A DNA stretch of 22,673 nucleotides from Candidatus Bruticola papionis. Lineage in GTDB: Bacteria; Vulcanimicrobiota; Xenobia; Xenobiales; Xenobiaceae. Below are positions 14,805 to 22,673 of the stretch, one piece after another (the stretch's first letter is position 1; every line of letters begins with the position of its first letter). A program made the position numbers and the translations under genes. The DNA lies in the NCBI GenBank assembly GCA_002407045.1, contig DHKB01000024.1, positions 1-22,673 of the forward strand. The letters run 5' to 3'. Under the pieces are notes generated by a model that worked only from the letters and a program-made list of their open reading frames with translations, ran no database searches and was not told the origin of the DNA.

Positions 14805-15554
14805 TTATATTTTTCCGGATGAAGGTGTTTGCAAAGAGGCGATGTCGACGAGGCGATCCGGCTCAAAATCAGCTTCAGGCAAATAGTGAGCGGTCATAAC
14901 TATGGCCACAGGCGACACTTGCTGCATCTTCCGAAGCGTTTCTAATAAGATCTGGCTGTTTGGCAAATCTAAATGGGCCATAGGTTCGTCGGCCAAAAGC
15001 AAAACTGGCTCATTTAGCAAGGCTCTTATTGCAGCCACTCTCTGCTTTTGGCCGCCAGAAAGGCAAGCCGCCTTTACGTCTTTGTAAGAGCTCATGCCTA
15101 AAATATTGAGCAATTTCAGAGCTTTGCGACTTCCTTCTTCTAAAGATTGACGGCCAAAGTAAAGAGGCAACATAACATTTTGCCAAACGGTGCGCTGATG
15201 GTCTAAATTTGCTTCTTGGAAGATAAAGCCTATGTTTTGTTGCCTAAAGCGGGCTCTCTGGACTTCGTTCATGGAACTAATTAGAGAGCCATTTATATAA
15301 ACTGAACCGCGCTCCGGCTTTATCAGTCCGCCCAGAATCTTAAGCAATGTAGTCTTGCCGGAGCCGGAAGCTCCTTGCAACAAAACAAACTCACCGGCTT
15401 TTACTTGCAAATTTAGATCTCGTAGGCCAAAGCGTGAGCTGTCGGAAGATGCAGCCCCTAAACGGTGGCCCGAATCGTAAGCAAAGCATACATTAGAGCA
15501 ATTGACTGCATCTTCTGTTTTGCTTAATTGAGTAGTTTCCGGCTTTAAGCTCAT
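14805..15554 (-). CDS. ABC transporter ATP-binding protein, LolD/MacB type
   Basis: The 249-aa ATPase partner of the permease that follows. Walker A GASGSGKTT at 61-69, Q-loop Gln113, signature LSGGQ at 165-169, Walker B VLLLADEP at 184-191 and switch His223 are all intact. The arrangement and spacing match the LolD/FtsE/MacB group. The ATG overlaps the stop of sppA (TAATG), and no separate ribosome site is visible, so translation is probably coupled to sppA. A 20-residue N-terminal tail and a short insert near 28-42 (polar, Ser/Ala-rich) are slightly longer than usual. Confidence 0.92.
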   Translation of the reverse strand: MSLKPETTQLSKTEDAVNCSNVCFAYDSGHRLGAASSDSSRFGLRDLNLQVKAGEFVLLQGASGSGKTTLLKILGGLIKPERGSVYINGSLISSMNEVQRARFRQQNIGFIFQEANLDHQRTVWQNVMLPLYFGRQSLEEGSRKALKLLNILGMSSYKDVKAACLSGGQKQRVAAIRALLNEPVLLLADEPMAHLDLPNSQILLETLRKMQQVSPVAIVMTAHYLPEADFEPDRLVDIASLQTPSSGKI

Positions 15555-16825
15555 TACTGTCGCTCAGTCAGTTCGGAAGGCAAAATATACATAGGCTGGC
15601 AATTGCTCTGAGGCCAAGAAGCGGGCTGAGCGCTGGAGCCTAAAGCGGCTTTCCAAGGGGCACGGCTAAGCTTAGTCAAATTGTGCAAACTGGAAGAAAC
15701 GCTGCCTAAATCATCCCAAAATGAAGTTTTGCTAGCGACACATATTACCGGAGCTTGAGGAGCTTTGGCCATAGCGCGAGCTTTTTTATAAAGATCTTGG
15801 CGATAGCCGATCTGGTCGATCAATTTATGCTTCAGGGCTTGTTCGCTGCTGTAAATACGTCCGTCAGCTAATTTTTTAACCTGATCTTTGGTGAGCTTAC
15901 CTTTACGTCCTTGAGCTACGATATCGGTAAATCTGTTCCAACTTTGGGTAACTAAAGTTTGCAACAATTGGCGCTCTTCGGGACGCATTTGGCGATAGGT
16001 AGAACCAATATCTTTAAAGGAGGCGCCTCCATTAGCATTTAAAGAGGTGATAGTGTTAACATTTACACCTACTTTGCCCATCAATTTGCTGATTTCCGGC
16101 ACTTCCATAATTACGCCTATAGAACCAGTCCAGGTTGTAGGCAAGGCCATAATATAGTCAGCAGCCATAGCTGAATAGTATCCACCAGAGCAAGCTGTGC
16201 CCTCAAACATAGCAATTACCGGAATATTATGATCTTTTTTAAATTGCATAATTTCGTGATAAATATTATCAGAAGCGGTAACACTGCCGCCGGGAGAATC
16301 GATGTCGAGGATTAAAGCTTTTACGTTTTCTTGGCTGGCAATATATTTCAAAGCATAAGTAACATCTTCAGAAGTAACGTAGCCACTTTGGCTGCTGCCT
16401 ACCCAATCGCCAGAAACGATCGTGCCATAAATGGGCAATATGAAAATACTACCGCTTTCTTGAGTAGAATCGCTCAAGGCTGTTTTAGTTAATTTATCGT
16501 TTTTAGAAGCAGCCTTGCCGTCGGCATAAACTTCGTCGATAACGTAAAGTTGGTAATTGGAAGCATCTGACTTATCTTCAGGAGTCGATTCACTACCACA
16601 TATTATAGCAAAGCAAGTAAGTCCAATAGCAGATCCTGCCATGCCCAAGATAATAAGAACCAGCACTACTATTACGGCTATATAGCATCCTTTGCCACTC
16701 TTTGAGGCATTGTTACTTGCTGGACGCAGTTGCGGCTCTGTGGCGCAAGTTTGGACAGCCGCTGTTTCAGCTGCTCGTTCTGTATCTAATTGCGTATTAT
16801 TATTATCCAATTTATACACCTTCAT
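15554..16825 (-). CDS. sppA: Signal peptide peptidase SppA
   Basis: A membrane-bound serine protease of the S49 family that cleaves leftover signal peptides and some membrane proteins. The 423-aa protein has a polar N-terminal tail of about 45 residues, one membrane helix (about 47-76), then a single S49 domain. The likely nucleophile is Ser213 in GTACSGGYY and the general-base lysine is Lys271 in FKDIGS; SPGGSV (177-182) forms the oxyanion region. The single-domain size matches the short SppA of Bacillus-type enzymes rather than the 67-kDa E. coli form. It is first in a three-gene operon with the ABC exporter, so protease and exporter may act on the same envelope substrate. A possible promoter lies just upstream. 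Confidence 0.92.
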   Translation of the reverse strand: MKVYKLDNNNTQLDTERAAETAAVQTCATEPQLRPASNNASKSGKGCYIAVIVVLVLIILGMAGSAIGLTCFAIICGSESTPEDKSDASNYQLYVIDEVYADGKAASKNDKLTKTALSDSTQESGSIFILPIYGTIVSGDWVGSSQSGYVTSEDVTYALKYIASQENVKALILDIDSPGGSVTASDNIYHEIMQFKKDHNIPVIAMFEGTACSGGYYSAMAADYIMALPTTWTGSIGVIMEVPEISKLMGKVGVNVNTITSLNANGGASFKDIGSTYRQMRPEERQLLQTLVTQSWNRFTDIVAQGRKGKLTKDQVKKLADGRIYSSEQALKHKLIDQIGYRQDLYKKARAMAKAPQAPVICVASKTSFWDDLGSVSSSLHNLTKLSRAPWKAALGSSAQPASWPQSNCQPMYILPSELTERQ

Positions 16826-16844
16826 AGGAAAATCGTTCCTTATG

Positions 16845-16872
16845 ATTATACATTAAGCTTTCTTATTCGGAA
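16845..16872 (-). promoter_or_regulatory. Possible promoter of the sppA operon
   Basis: Minus strand: a consensus TATAAT at 16850-16845 with a weak TTCCGA at 16872-16867 and a 16-base spacer. The leader would be only about a dozen bases, starting next to the AAGGA ribosome site, so this is tentative. Confidence 0.35.
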
Positions 16873-16929
16873 TAGGCAATAAGATTATTTTTGCAACTAG
16901 GCTTCGTCCATTACACTAGAAAATGCATA

Positions 16930-16989
16930 ATAAAAGGGCAAAGATCTTGTGCGCTTATCAGTATCCTGAAAAGCACGATCTTCGCCCTT
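16930..16989 (-). terminator. Terminator of the tgt-to-secreted-protein operon
   Basis: A long imperfect stem: AAGGGCGAAGATCGTGC on the minus strand pairs with GCACAAGATCTTTGCCCTT, followed by TTATTAT. It ends the left-going operon and stands about 100 bases before sppA. Confidence 0.75.
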
Positions 16990-17079
16990 GTCGTTAATTA
17001 ACGGGAAGACAAATTAAGTTAGATCGCTAGGCAAATAGCTTTCATGCAAAATTTGCTTGAACGCTTTGGAAAATATTGT

Positions 17080-17523
17080 CTACCAAACGGGAGTTAAAGC
17101 TTCGAAAGTAACTTCTTTACCTTCATCGTTAGTATAAGTAAGCCAGATTCTGATCTTTTGCTTGTGGCTGCGGCTATAGTCATCCCACTTGAAATGGACG
17201 AACTCTCTGGCACCAGGATCGATCTCTTCGATAGTTTTGTCCAAATCTTCCAATTCACGTTTGTTATCGTAAATTTTAATATTTACTTTGATATCTTTTT
17301 GAGTTTCGCGGCTTAAATTTTTGACCCACAGAGTGCAAGTACGCTTTACGCCGGTAGTTTCGTTGTCAAAAGAGTTGCGATCTACAGTAGCTTTTATGAC
17401 GGCTACAGGATGCTCTTCTTTATTTTCTTTTTGCTTTTTGGCAGCTAAAACGTCTTGAGAGCATAAACCCAAAATTAAAGCCGCTGTTAAAACTATGCCT
17501 AAAAATAATCTGATTTTACGCAT
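17080..17523 (-). CDS. Small secreted protein of unknown function
   Basis: A 147-aa protein with a clear Sec signal peptide: MRKIR, a hydrophobic core (LFLGIVLTAALILGL), and a likely signal peptidase I site at VLA-AKK. The LGLC in the core does not fit a lipobox, so it is probably not a lipoprotein. The mature part (lysine-rich start, then VAVIKATVDRNSF, CTLWVKNLSRET, IKVNIKIYD, FVHFKWDD) reads as an all-beta, immunoglobulin-like domain similar in layout to FxLYD or CARDB-type domains; I do not recognise the exact family. ATG 17523 is chosen because GAGGGT lies 4 bases before it; a GTG four codons earlier overlaps that site. It is the last gene of the operon, 73 bases after the CinA-like gene. 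Confidence 0.72.
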   Translation of the reverse strand: MRKIRLFLGIVLTAALILGLCSQDVLAAKKQKENKEEHPVAVIKATVDRNSFDNETTGVKRTCTLWVKNLSRETQKDIKVNIKIYDNKRELEDLDKTIEEIDPGAREFVHFKWDDYSRSHKQKIRIWLTYTNDEGKEVTFEALTPVW

Positions 17524-17596
17524 TTTTACCCTCACATTCTTAACTAGAAAGGTGCTTTTTTAGGTGAAGAGCGGTGTTCCTTTGCTGGTATTTGTT

Positions 17597-18349
17597 TTAG
17601 GAAATTACGCTCAAATCTTGAGACAATTGCTCAAGGAAAAACTCTTTGGCGTCAGCTAAAGAGGCTTCGTTAGGAGCTTCAAAAGTAATTTTAACCATGA
17701 AAGAATCGGGCTTACCAGGCTCAAAGGAAGGATAAGAACCGAAACGCACTTGAGGAAATTTATGTACGGAGCGATTCAAAGCGGCGGTCAACTTAGTCTC
17801 GATACCTTTTATAGAAATTTCATCGTGCAAGAGAGGCACGCCAGTAAATACAGGCATAATGTGTTCTAAATAGTGACTGTACAACTTGGGCAAGCCTGGT
17901 AAAAGGTAGATATTTTTGACGTAGACTTGAGGCAAGAAGTAATCGTCGCTAGGAGAAGTAGAAATTAAAAGCTCAGCTTCGGCGGGAACCATGGCCATAC
18001 GGCTTTGAGCTGCTGTCAGGGTGGCGCCTTTGTAGTGGCGAGAGAGGACAGTTTCTAAGTAGCTGTGTTTAATAACTTGCTGTCCTAAGGCTTTGGCCAC
18101 ACCTTCGACAGTTACGTCATCGTGAGTAGGCCCTATACCTCCAGAAGTTATCAAGTAGTCGTAGGTAGTGCTGAGCCTTTTTACAGCTTCAGCTATATCG
18201 TCTATCTTGTCGGGGACTATTTCGACTTTAGCCAAAATTACGCCTTTATCATAGAATTTTTTAGCCGTATGGGCAATATTGACGTCAATTACGCCACCAG
18301 TCAAAATTTCTTGTCCCACTACCAATAAGGCAACTTTTGAAGCTTCCAT
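17597..18349 (-). CDS. CinA-like molybdopterin-binding-domain protein
   Basis: A 250-aa protein of the COG1058 group. The MoCF-type domain is clear: VGQEILTGGVIDVN at 11-24 and TSGGIGPTHDD at 68-78, then LPGLPKLY near 155. It lacks the C-terminal nicotinamide-nucleotide amidase domain of full-length CinA (about 400 aa), so the amidase function cannot be assumed. Stand-alone forms have been linked to ADP-ribose or FAD-type nucleotide hydrolysis, but the role here is open. Its ribosome site (GAGGTG) lies in the last codons of the glycosyltransferase gene, whose stop is 4 bases before this ATG, so the two are translationally close-coupled. Confidence 0.85.
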   Translation of the reverse strand: MEASKVALLVVGQEILTGGVIDVNIAHTAKKFYDKGVILAKVEIVPDKIDDIAEAVKRLSTTYDYLITSGGIGPTHDDVTVEGVAKALGQQVIKHSYLETVLSRHYKGATLTAAQSRMAMVPAEAELLISTSPSDDYFLPQVYVKNIYLLPGLPKLYSHYLEHIMPVFTGVPLLHDEISIKGIETKLTAALNRSVHKFPQVRFGSYPSFEPGKPDSFMVKITFEAPNEASLADAKEFFLEQLSQDLSVIS

Positions 18350-18353
18350 AGTT

Positions 18354-20042
18354 CTATTTCACCTCGTTTCCTGGTGCATTTTGGCTATCGACTGTTTTTG
18401 AGGTAGACTGTACTTTTTTCTGGTGAAGATCGTCATCTACGTCTAAGCCAATCTTCTCCAAAACATCTTCGCCAGCCAATTCCTCTTGCAAATTTGGAAG
18501 GCCTTCATAATTAACACAGTAGTAGAATTTGTAACGACGTACAGGAGCGCCGCCGCGAAAAACGGTTAAGCGATTGCCTGTAGGATCGACACTGCTAAAA
18601 TGTCTTTTCAATTCGGTTAAATTGAAAGGATCGCGAGGGCGGAACTCTCCATTGCTGTGTAATTCTTCGGTTACTACGTAGACGCAATTCCAACCTTTAA
18701 AGTCGCCTTTTTTGCTCCAATAATCGAAGCCTTTAGAGCGCTCGCCATATAAATTTTCTGCTACGGTAAGTTGAGGAAGCTTGGTGTAATAAGCTACTTC
18801 GCTAGCTGTTTGGTGACCATGACCAGCGAGAAAGCAGTGTCCATTATTGTAGTTGGCGCTGACTATTTCTAACACAGTTTGGCCCATATTCTTCCAGCCG
18901 TAAATTTCATTAAAACGATTTAAAGGAGTTAGGTTGAAGAAAATAACAGCCCAGGGAATTAGGCTAATTAGCAAAGCAGGCACAAAAACGGCACCTAAAA
19001 TAAATTGCCATTTGCGGCTATACCAAGCTCTTAGCTCTTCTAAAATGGCAGCTGTAGCAATAATTAAGGCTGGATATATAGGCAAAGGCCAATTGAGTTG
19101 CACCAAACGCACCAAAGCTACGGCCGCTATTATAAGGGTAAAAGGTAGAAAAGCACATACTAGATAGAGCCAACGCTCGTCTTTAACGCGCTTGCAGCTT
19201 TGCCAACCGACCCAAAGCAAAAGAAGTAAACCAAAAGGAGTGGGCAAAGCGGTAATATTAAGTAAAGAACCGCCCAAAATATCTAACCAACTGTTAGCTT
19301 CAAAGAAGCGAGAAACGCCCTGGAAAAGGAAAGAGGCCCATTCGTGTTGAGCGTTCCAGTAAAGCACCGGACTAAAAATAAGCCAACACAAGATGATGCC
19401 AACATAAAATTGCCAACACTTGAAAAGATGATACTTTTTCTTTAAGGCAATAATTAAAATTGGAGCTAGAGGAGCCAAGATACCGGGATATTTAGCTAGC
19501 ATAGCTAAACCAGTAGCTGCACCTATTACCAGCCACCAAATGGGCCTTTCGTCTTCGTAAAGTCGATAGCCGACACACATAACCAAGCTCCAGAAGAGCA
19601 AAAGAGGTGCATCGGGGAAGACGAATATAGAATAAATTTCAAAAGCTGGCAGCAACGAAGCCAAAACAGCGGTAATAAAGCCAGTTTTGGCTCCGAAAAG
19701 ATCGCAAGCCAGACGATGAATAAAGAACAGGGCGCCAGCAAAACAAAGAATAGTTGGCAAGCGAACCCAAATTTCCGCATTTCCGCCCAATTGAGTGGAA
19801 ATATAAATTAGCCAACCTACTAGAGGTGGATGGTCGAAATATGACCAGTCTAGGTGTTGACTGTATAGCCAATAATAAGCTTCTTCGTATTTTAGCTCGG
19901 CTAGAGCGCCAAAAATAATACGAAATAAAGTAGTAATTATGAGTAAATTTAGGAAACGAAAGTTCCATTTCCATTCCTCAGTAGAAGGCGCCTTAGCTTT
20001 TCCCTGGGAGGCAGAAGCGGAAAGTTCTTTATTTTTGCTCAT
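18354..20042 (-). CDS. PMT/ArnT-family membrane glycosyltransferase
   Basis: A 562-aa polytopic inner-membrane enzyme that moves a sugar from a polyprenyl-phosphate donor to a lipid or protein. About ten or more hydrophobic helices run from residue 30 to about 380. The first outside loop has the family motif EEAYYW (53-58) and FDHPP (69-73), then FPDAPLLLFW near 145 and LAKYPG near 192. In most relatives I recall the first motif is DEAYYW, so a Glu stands where the usual catalytic Asp would be. A soluble C-terminal region of about 170 residues (YNNGHCFLAGHG, YYTKLPQL) follows, ending in an acidic tail. It overlaps the preceding GT2 gene by 14 bases. Donor and acceptor are unknown. Confidence 0.88.
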   Translation of the reverse strand: MSKNKELSASASQGKAKAPSTEEWKWNFRFLNLLIITTLFRIIFGALAELKYEEAYYWLYSQHLDWSYFDHPPLVGWLIYISTQLGGNAEIWVRLPTILCFAGALFFIHRLACDLFGAKTGFITAVLASLLPAFEIYSIFVFPDAPLLLFWSLVMCVGYRLYEDERPIWWLVIGAATGLAMLAKYPGILAPLAPILIIALKKKYHLFKCWQFYVGIILCWLIFSPVLYWNAQHEWASFLFQGVSRFFEANSWLDILGGSLLNITALPTPFGLLLLLWVGWQSCKRVKDERWLYLVCAFLPFTLIIAAVALVRLVQLNWPLPIYPALIIATAAILEELRAWYSRKWQFILGAVFVPALLISLIPWAVIFFNLTPLNRFNEIYGWKNMGQTVLEIVSANYNNGHCFLAGHGHQTASEVAYYTKLPQLTVAENLYGERSKGFDYWSKKGDFKGWNCVYVVTEELHSNGEFRPRDPFNLTELKRHFSSVDPTGNRLTVFRGGAPVRRYKFYYCVNYEGLPNLQEELAGEDVLEKIGLDVDDDLHQKKVQSTSKTVDSQNAPGNEVK

Positions 20043-20988
20043 TATTCAAAGTATTTTCTATAGCGTCGAAATAATGGATAGTGGAAAGCTGGCGAGCACA
20101 CCAAGCATCAAAGCCAGTTAAAGGCGTGTCGTCGCTCATATCTGGGCGGTTCAGACGTTCCAAGCACATTTTCTGTAACCAGTCGCCTACGCGAGTAAGT
20201 TTATATACAGCTAGACGGGCCGCGTGAATTCCCGTAGACAGACGAGAACGCGGACGGTCGTGTTTCTCGACATATAATACAGCCGTACGTCCTTTGGCTT
20301 CAGCTTGTTTAAGCATACGAGGAATATCTTTGCGTTGCGGAGTGCGCTTTACGTGGAAGCCGATAGCTTTATAGTTATTTTGTTTCTTTAAGCCCAGTGC
20401 CATTAAACGCAAGCCTACTTCTTGATCTTCCCAACCGTATTCTTTGAAGTCTTCATCAAAGCCGCCGATAGCCAAAAGGTGGCGACGTTTTACAGAGACA
20501 TTGGAAGTCCAGAAAAATGAAGTGGAAATATCTGCCATAGTAAATTGCGGATTTTGCGGGCGCTTAGGCTCAGAAACATGATTTACCCAACCATTGCAAA
20601 CGATCTTGTCGTAAGAAGCGTGGGTTAAAACGTGCTGGCGCAATAAATCTGGATCGGCAATCACATCATCGTCAATAATTAAAATGACACGACCGCGGCA
20701 AGCTCTAAGTCCAGTGTTGCGGGCGGTGGAGAGGCCGGCATTTTTTTCGTGGCGCAGAACGGTCAGATGGTAAGGAAGGTCTAAACCTTCAGCCATTTCT
20801 TTGGTTCCGTCGGTCGAGCCGTCGTCTACCAAAACTACTTCAAAACGGTCGGCAGGCAAGGTTTGGTCTTTTAAAGACTCCAAAACGACTTGCAAGACGT
20901 TTTTGCGATTGTGCGAGCAAATTTGGACGGACAATTCATACTTGTCCTCAACTTTCATCAGCTCGGCAAATTCATCTTTTCTTTCCAT
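20029..20988 (-). CDS. GT2-family glycosyltransferase
   Basis: A 319-aa cytoplasmic enzyme that transfers sugars from a nucleotide donor. The GT-A fold motifs are present: VQICSHNR at 21-28, VVLVDDGSTD at 51-60, ARNTGL at 89-94 and the metal-binding IIDDD at 104-108. The later GGFDEDFKEYGWEDQEVGLRL segment holds the ED catalytic pair typical of GT2/GT7-like enzymes. There is no membrane segment. ATG 20988 has AGGA 6 bases upstream. It is a paralogue of the next gene upstream and overlaps the PMT-family gene downstream by 14 bases, so all probably build one envelope glycan. Confidence 0.9.
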   Translation of the reverse strand: MERKDEFAELMKVEDKYELSVQICSHNRKNVLQVVLESLKDQTLPADRFEVVLVDDGSTDGTKEMAEGLDLPYHLTVLRHEKNAGLSTARNTGLRACRGRVILIIDDDVIADPDLLRQHVLTHASYDKIVCNGWVNHVSEPKRPQNPQFTMADISTSFFWTSNVSVKRRHLLAIGGFDEDFKEYGWEDQEVGLRLMALGLKKQNNYKAIGFHVKRTPQRKDIPRMLKQAEAKGRTAVLYVEKHDRPRSRLSTGIHAARLAVYKLTRVGDWLQKMCLERLNRPDMSDDTPLTGFDAWCARQLSTIHYFDAIENTLNNEQK

Positions 20989-21052
20989 TTCTTGTCCTCA
21001 CTTGTCAATCGCTGCTTGAGTTAGCTGCAAATGATCTGCAAAATATTGCTGA

Positions 21053-22159
21053 CTAAAAAGATTGAGTCCTCTTCAGCCTGTCCAGGCCGGCCTCTAAATA
21101 CGCCTTTTCGATTAACATATCTTGAGCGAATTTTTGAGGGAAAACTTTACTTTCACCGCGAGCACTGGCAACTAAAGCTGCTTGCCACGGCCCTTCGGTA
21201 AATAATTGGTTGCGCCAACTGTTAGCAAAGTGCAAACCGCTGCGCAAACGCATTAAAAAGCTGGGGTAACGCAAATAAAGTTCTGCAGCCGAAGCGCCGT
21301 CTTTTTGGGCTGTTCTAATTCTAGCTTCCCAAGTTTCCGGCGGCTTCAAATGATAAACGATAGCGTTTAAACTAAAACGCCTTTTAAGTCCCAAACGCTT
21401 TAAACGCACAGCCAATTCTGCGTCTTCCCAACGTGGGAAAGACGTGTCAAAGAGACCAGCCGCGATTAAATGGTGGCGATATAAAGAAGCGTTGCTAGTA
21501 CAGAGATAGTTCATGGAAAAATATTTGAGCATTTGCAAATCGCGGCCGCTCCAATTTTTCCACAAAGTGTTCAAGCGACCGACAAAGCCGCTCAATTTTT
21601 TGTCGCTGTGAGCCGTTTGAGGAGCACAGCTACTTAAAAATGATGCTGTTGTGGAATTGGCTGATCCTAAAGCCGAATTGGCGTCGGAAACTTGGCGCAA
21701 TTGTTGGCAAGCCGTTTCGTTAAGTTTTTCTGAAGCCGCCAAAGCCGATTGCATAAGCTCATCATCTGTATCTAAAGGGCAGGGCAGAGAGGCAAAATTT
21801 ATGACTGGGCCACGTACTACCAAGTTGGGCTCAGCTTGGTGTAAGCGCTGGTGCTCCAGCAAAAGATCGGGATGGAGCATGACATCATCGTCGACAAACA
21901 TGCAAATTAGACCTTGGGCTGCCCTTATACCACGATTGCGGGCTGCGGAAGTGCCGCTGTTGGGCTGATGAATTACATTTATATTGAAAGGAAAATCTTC
22001 GGCTTTGAGCTGGGAAGTTTCATCTTGGGAACCGTCGTCAACTAAAACCACCTCAAAACTTTTTTTGGGGAAATTGAGCCTTTCAATATGTTTTAAGCAA
22101 TGGCGCAAAGCACCTATCCTATTATAAGTAGGTATAATGAGGCTAAATTCGATAGCCAT
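21053..22159 (-). CDS. GT2-family glycosyltransferase with an unusual insert
   Basis: A 368-aa GT-A enzyme related to the gene downstream. Motifs: SLIIPTYNR at 6-14, VVLVDDGSQD at 37-46, AARNRGIRAA at 72-81, FVDDDV at 88-93 and RWEDAELAVRL near 243-253. Compared with its neighbour it has about 80 extra residues (about 125-205) between the metal site and the WED motif, rich in Ser, Ala, Gln and Asn (for example ANSALGSANSTTASF) and low in complexity; the reading frame is continuous. GGGAGGA lies about 11 bases before the ATG. The gene is 28 bases after tgt and 64 before the next GT2 gene, all one direction. Confidence 0.88.
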   Translation of the reverse strand: MAIEFSLIIPTYNRIGALRHCLKHIERLNFPKKSFEVVLVDDGSQDETSQLKAEDFPFNINVIHQPNSGTSAARNRGIRAAQGLICMFVDDDVMLHPDLLLEHQRLHQAEPNLVVRGPVINFASLPCPLDTDDELMQSALAASEKLNETACQQLRQVSDANSALGSANSTTASFLSSCAPQTAHSDKKLSGFVGRLNTLWKNWSGRDLQMLKYFSMNYLCTSNASLYRHHLIAAGLFDTSFPRWEDAELAVRLKRLGLKRRFSLNAIVYHLKPPETWEARIRTAQKDGASAAELYLRYPSFLMRLRSGLHFANSWRNQLFTEGPWQAALVASARGESKVFPQKFAQDMLIEKAYLEAGLDRLKRTQSF

Positions 22160-22187
22160 AGCGCTGCACTTCCTCCCTTTGTTTATC

Positions 22188-22673
22188 TTACTTTTCCTCT
22201 TGGGCCTCGCCTTTGCGATCTAACCATTTGGCTTTAAGATCGAAGAAGGTTCCGTTGGCTAAAGAAGCGCGGATATTGCGCATAAGAGTGAGCATAAAGT
22301 GAATATTGTGCAAAGTGCCCAATACGCTACCCAAAATTTCTTCCGATTTATATAAGTGGCGCAAATAAGCGCGCGAGAAGTTGCGGCAGCAATAGCAAGT
22401 ACAATTAGGATCGACTGGCCGCTCATCGTGAGTAAATTCAGCGTTACGTAGTACTAAAGTCCCTCTCTTATTGGCTCCGGGCACATCGTAAGGCACGAAT
22501 AAATTGGAAGTTCTAGCAAAACGAGTAGGAATTACGCAATCGAAAGTATCGATACCGCGCTGCACACCTTCAAATAAGTCGTCCACTTCACCTATGCCAA
22601 GCAAATGGCGCGGTTTGTTGTGAGGCAAACCGGGAATAGTCCAATCGAGCACTTTGTGCATGTCATGTTTGCG
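22188..22673 (-). CDS. tgt: Queuine tRNA-ribosyltransferase, C-terminal part
   Basis: The frame is open to the right edge, so only the last 161 residues are seen. They include HLLGIGEVDDLFEGV, the nucleophile region FDCVIPTRFAR, and the zinc site CTCYCC with the later His in LHNIHF, all diagnostic of bacterial Tgt. The enzyme exchanges guanine-34 of certain tRNAs (Tyr, His, Asn, Asp) for the queuine precursor preQ1. The last residues, ending EAQEEK, are a short acidic tail. It appears to be upstream in the operon with the two GT2 genes; functional linkage is doubtful. Confidence 0.93.
   Translation of the reverse strand, partial: RKHDMHKVLDWTIPGLPHNKPRHLLGIGEVDDLFEGVQRGIDTFDCVIPTRFARTSNLFVPYDVPGANKRGTLVLRNAEFTHDERPVDPNCTCYCCRNFSRAYLRHLYKSEEILGSVLGTLHNIHFMLTLMRNIRASLANGTFFDLKAKWLDRKGEAQEEK

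Overview
This window comes from a bacterial chromosome of moderate G+C (about low 40s percent by eye) with a Gram-negative-like envelope. The evidence is a LolD/MacB-type ABC exporter, a PMT-family lipid-linked sugar transferase, SppA and GDP-mannose genes. A B12-dependent (class II) ribonucleotide reductase and a methyltransferase that resembles clostridial proteins fit an anaerobic or gut-type lifestyle. I cannot name the phylum from the sequence alone. I see no rRNA, tRNA or CRISPR array.

Layout, left to right. At the left edge (1-52) is the first 17 codons of a minus-strand gene, possibly a type I restriction R subunit. Next are manB and manC (307-2961, minus), which make GDP-mannose. A 70-codon gene of unknown function and tyrS (3281-4832, plus) follow. 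Between the terminators of the convergent tyrS and nrdJ sits the accessory part of the window (about 4984-6851). It is one gene for a HARE-HTH plus Mrr-type restriction endonuclease, bracketed by two direct repeats of about 430-460 bp. Each repeat begins with a roughly 110-bp palindromic element and contains a conserved strong hairpin. nrdJ (6881-9367, minus) follows.

Next comes a TetR regulator with a methyltransferase gene behind it (9586-10989, minus). They are read from a nearly perfectly symmetric divergent promoter/operator (11000-11074). Its rightward half drives no gene and runs straight into two terminators. A zinc alcohol dehydrogenase, a STAS-domain protein and a YtxH-like membrane protein follow (11234-13251, minus).

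Two minus-strand operons fill the rest. One is sppA, ABC ATPase, ABC permease (16825 to 13502), with overlapping or nearly abutting genes. The other is tgt, two GT2 glycosyltransferases, a PMT/ArnT-like glycosyltransferase, a CinA-like protein and a small secreted protein (right edge to 17080), ended by a strong hairpin terminator. The ManB/ManC pair could supply GDP-mannose to GT2 enzymes such as those at 20029-22159, though that link is inference.

The two most interesting regions are the repeat-flanked endonuclease cassette and the symmetric TetR promoter with an orphan rightward transcript.
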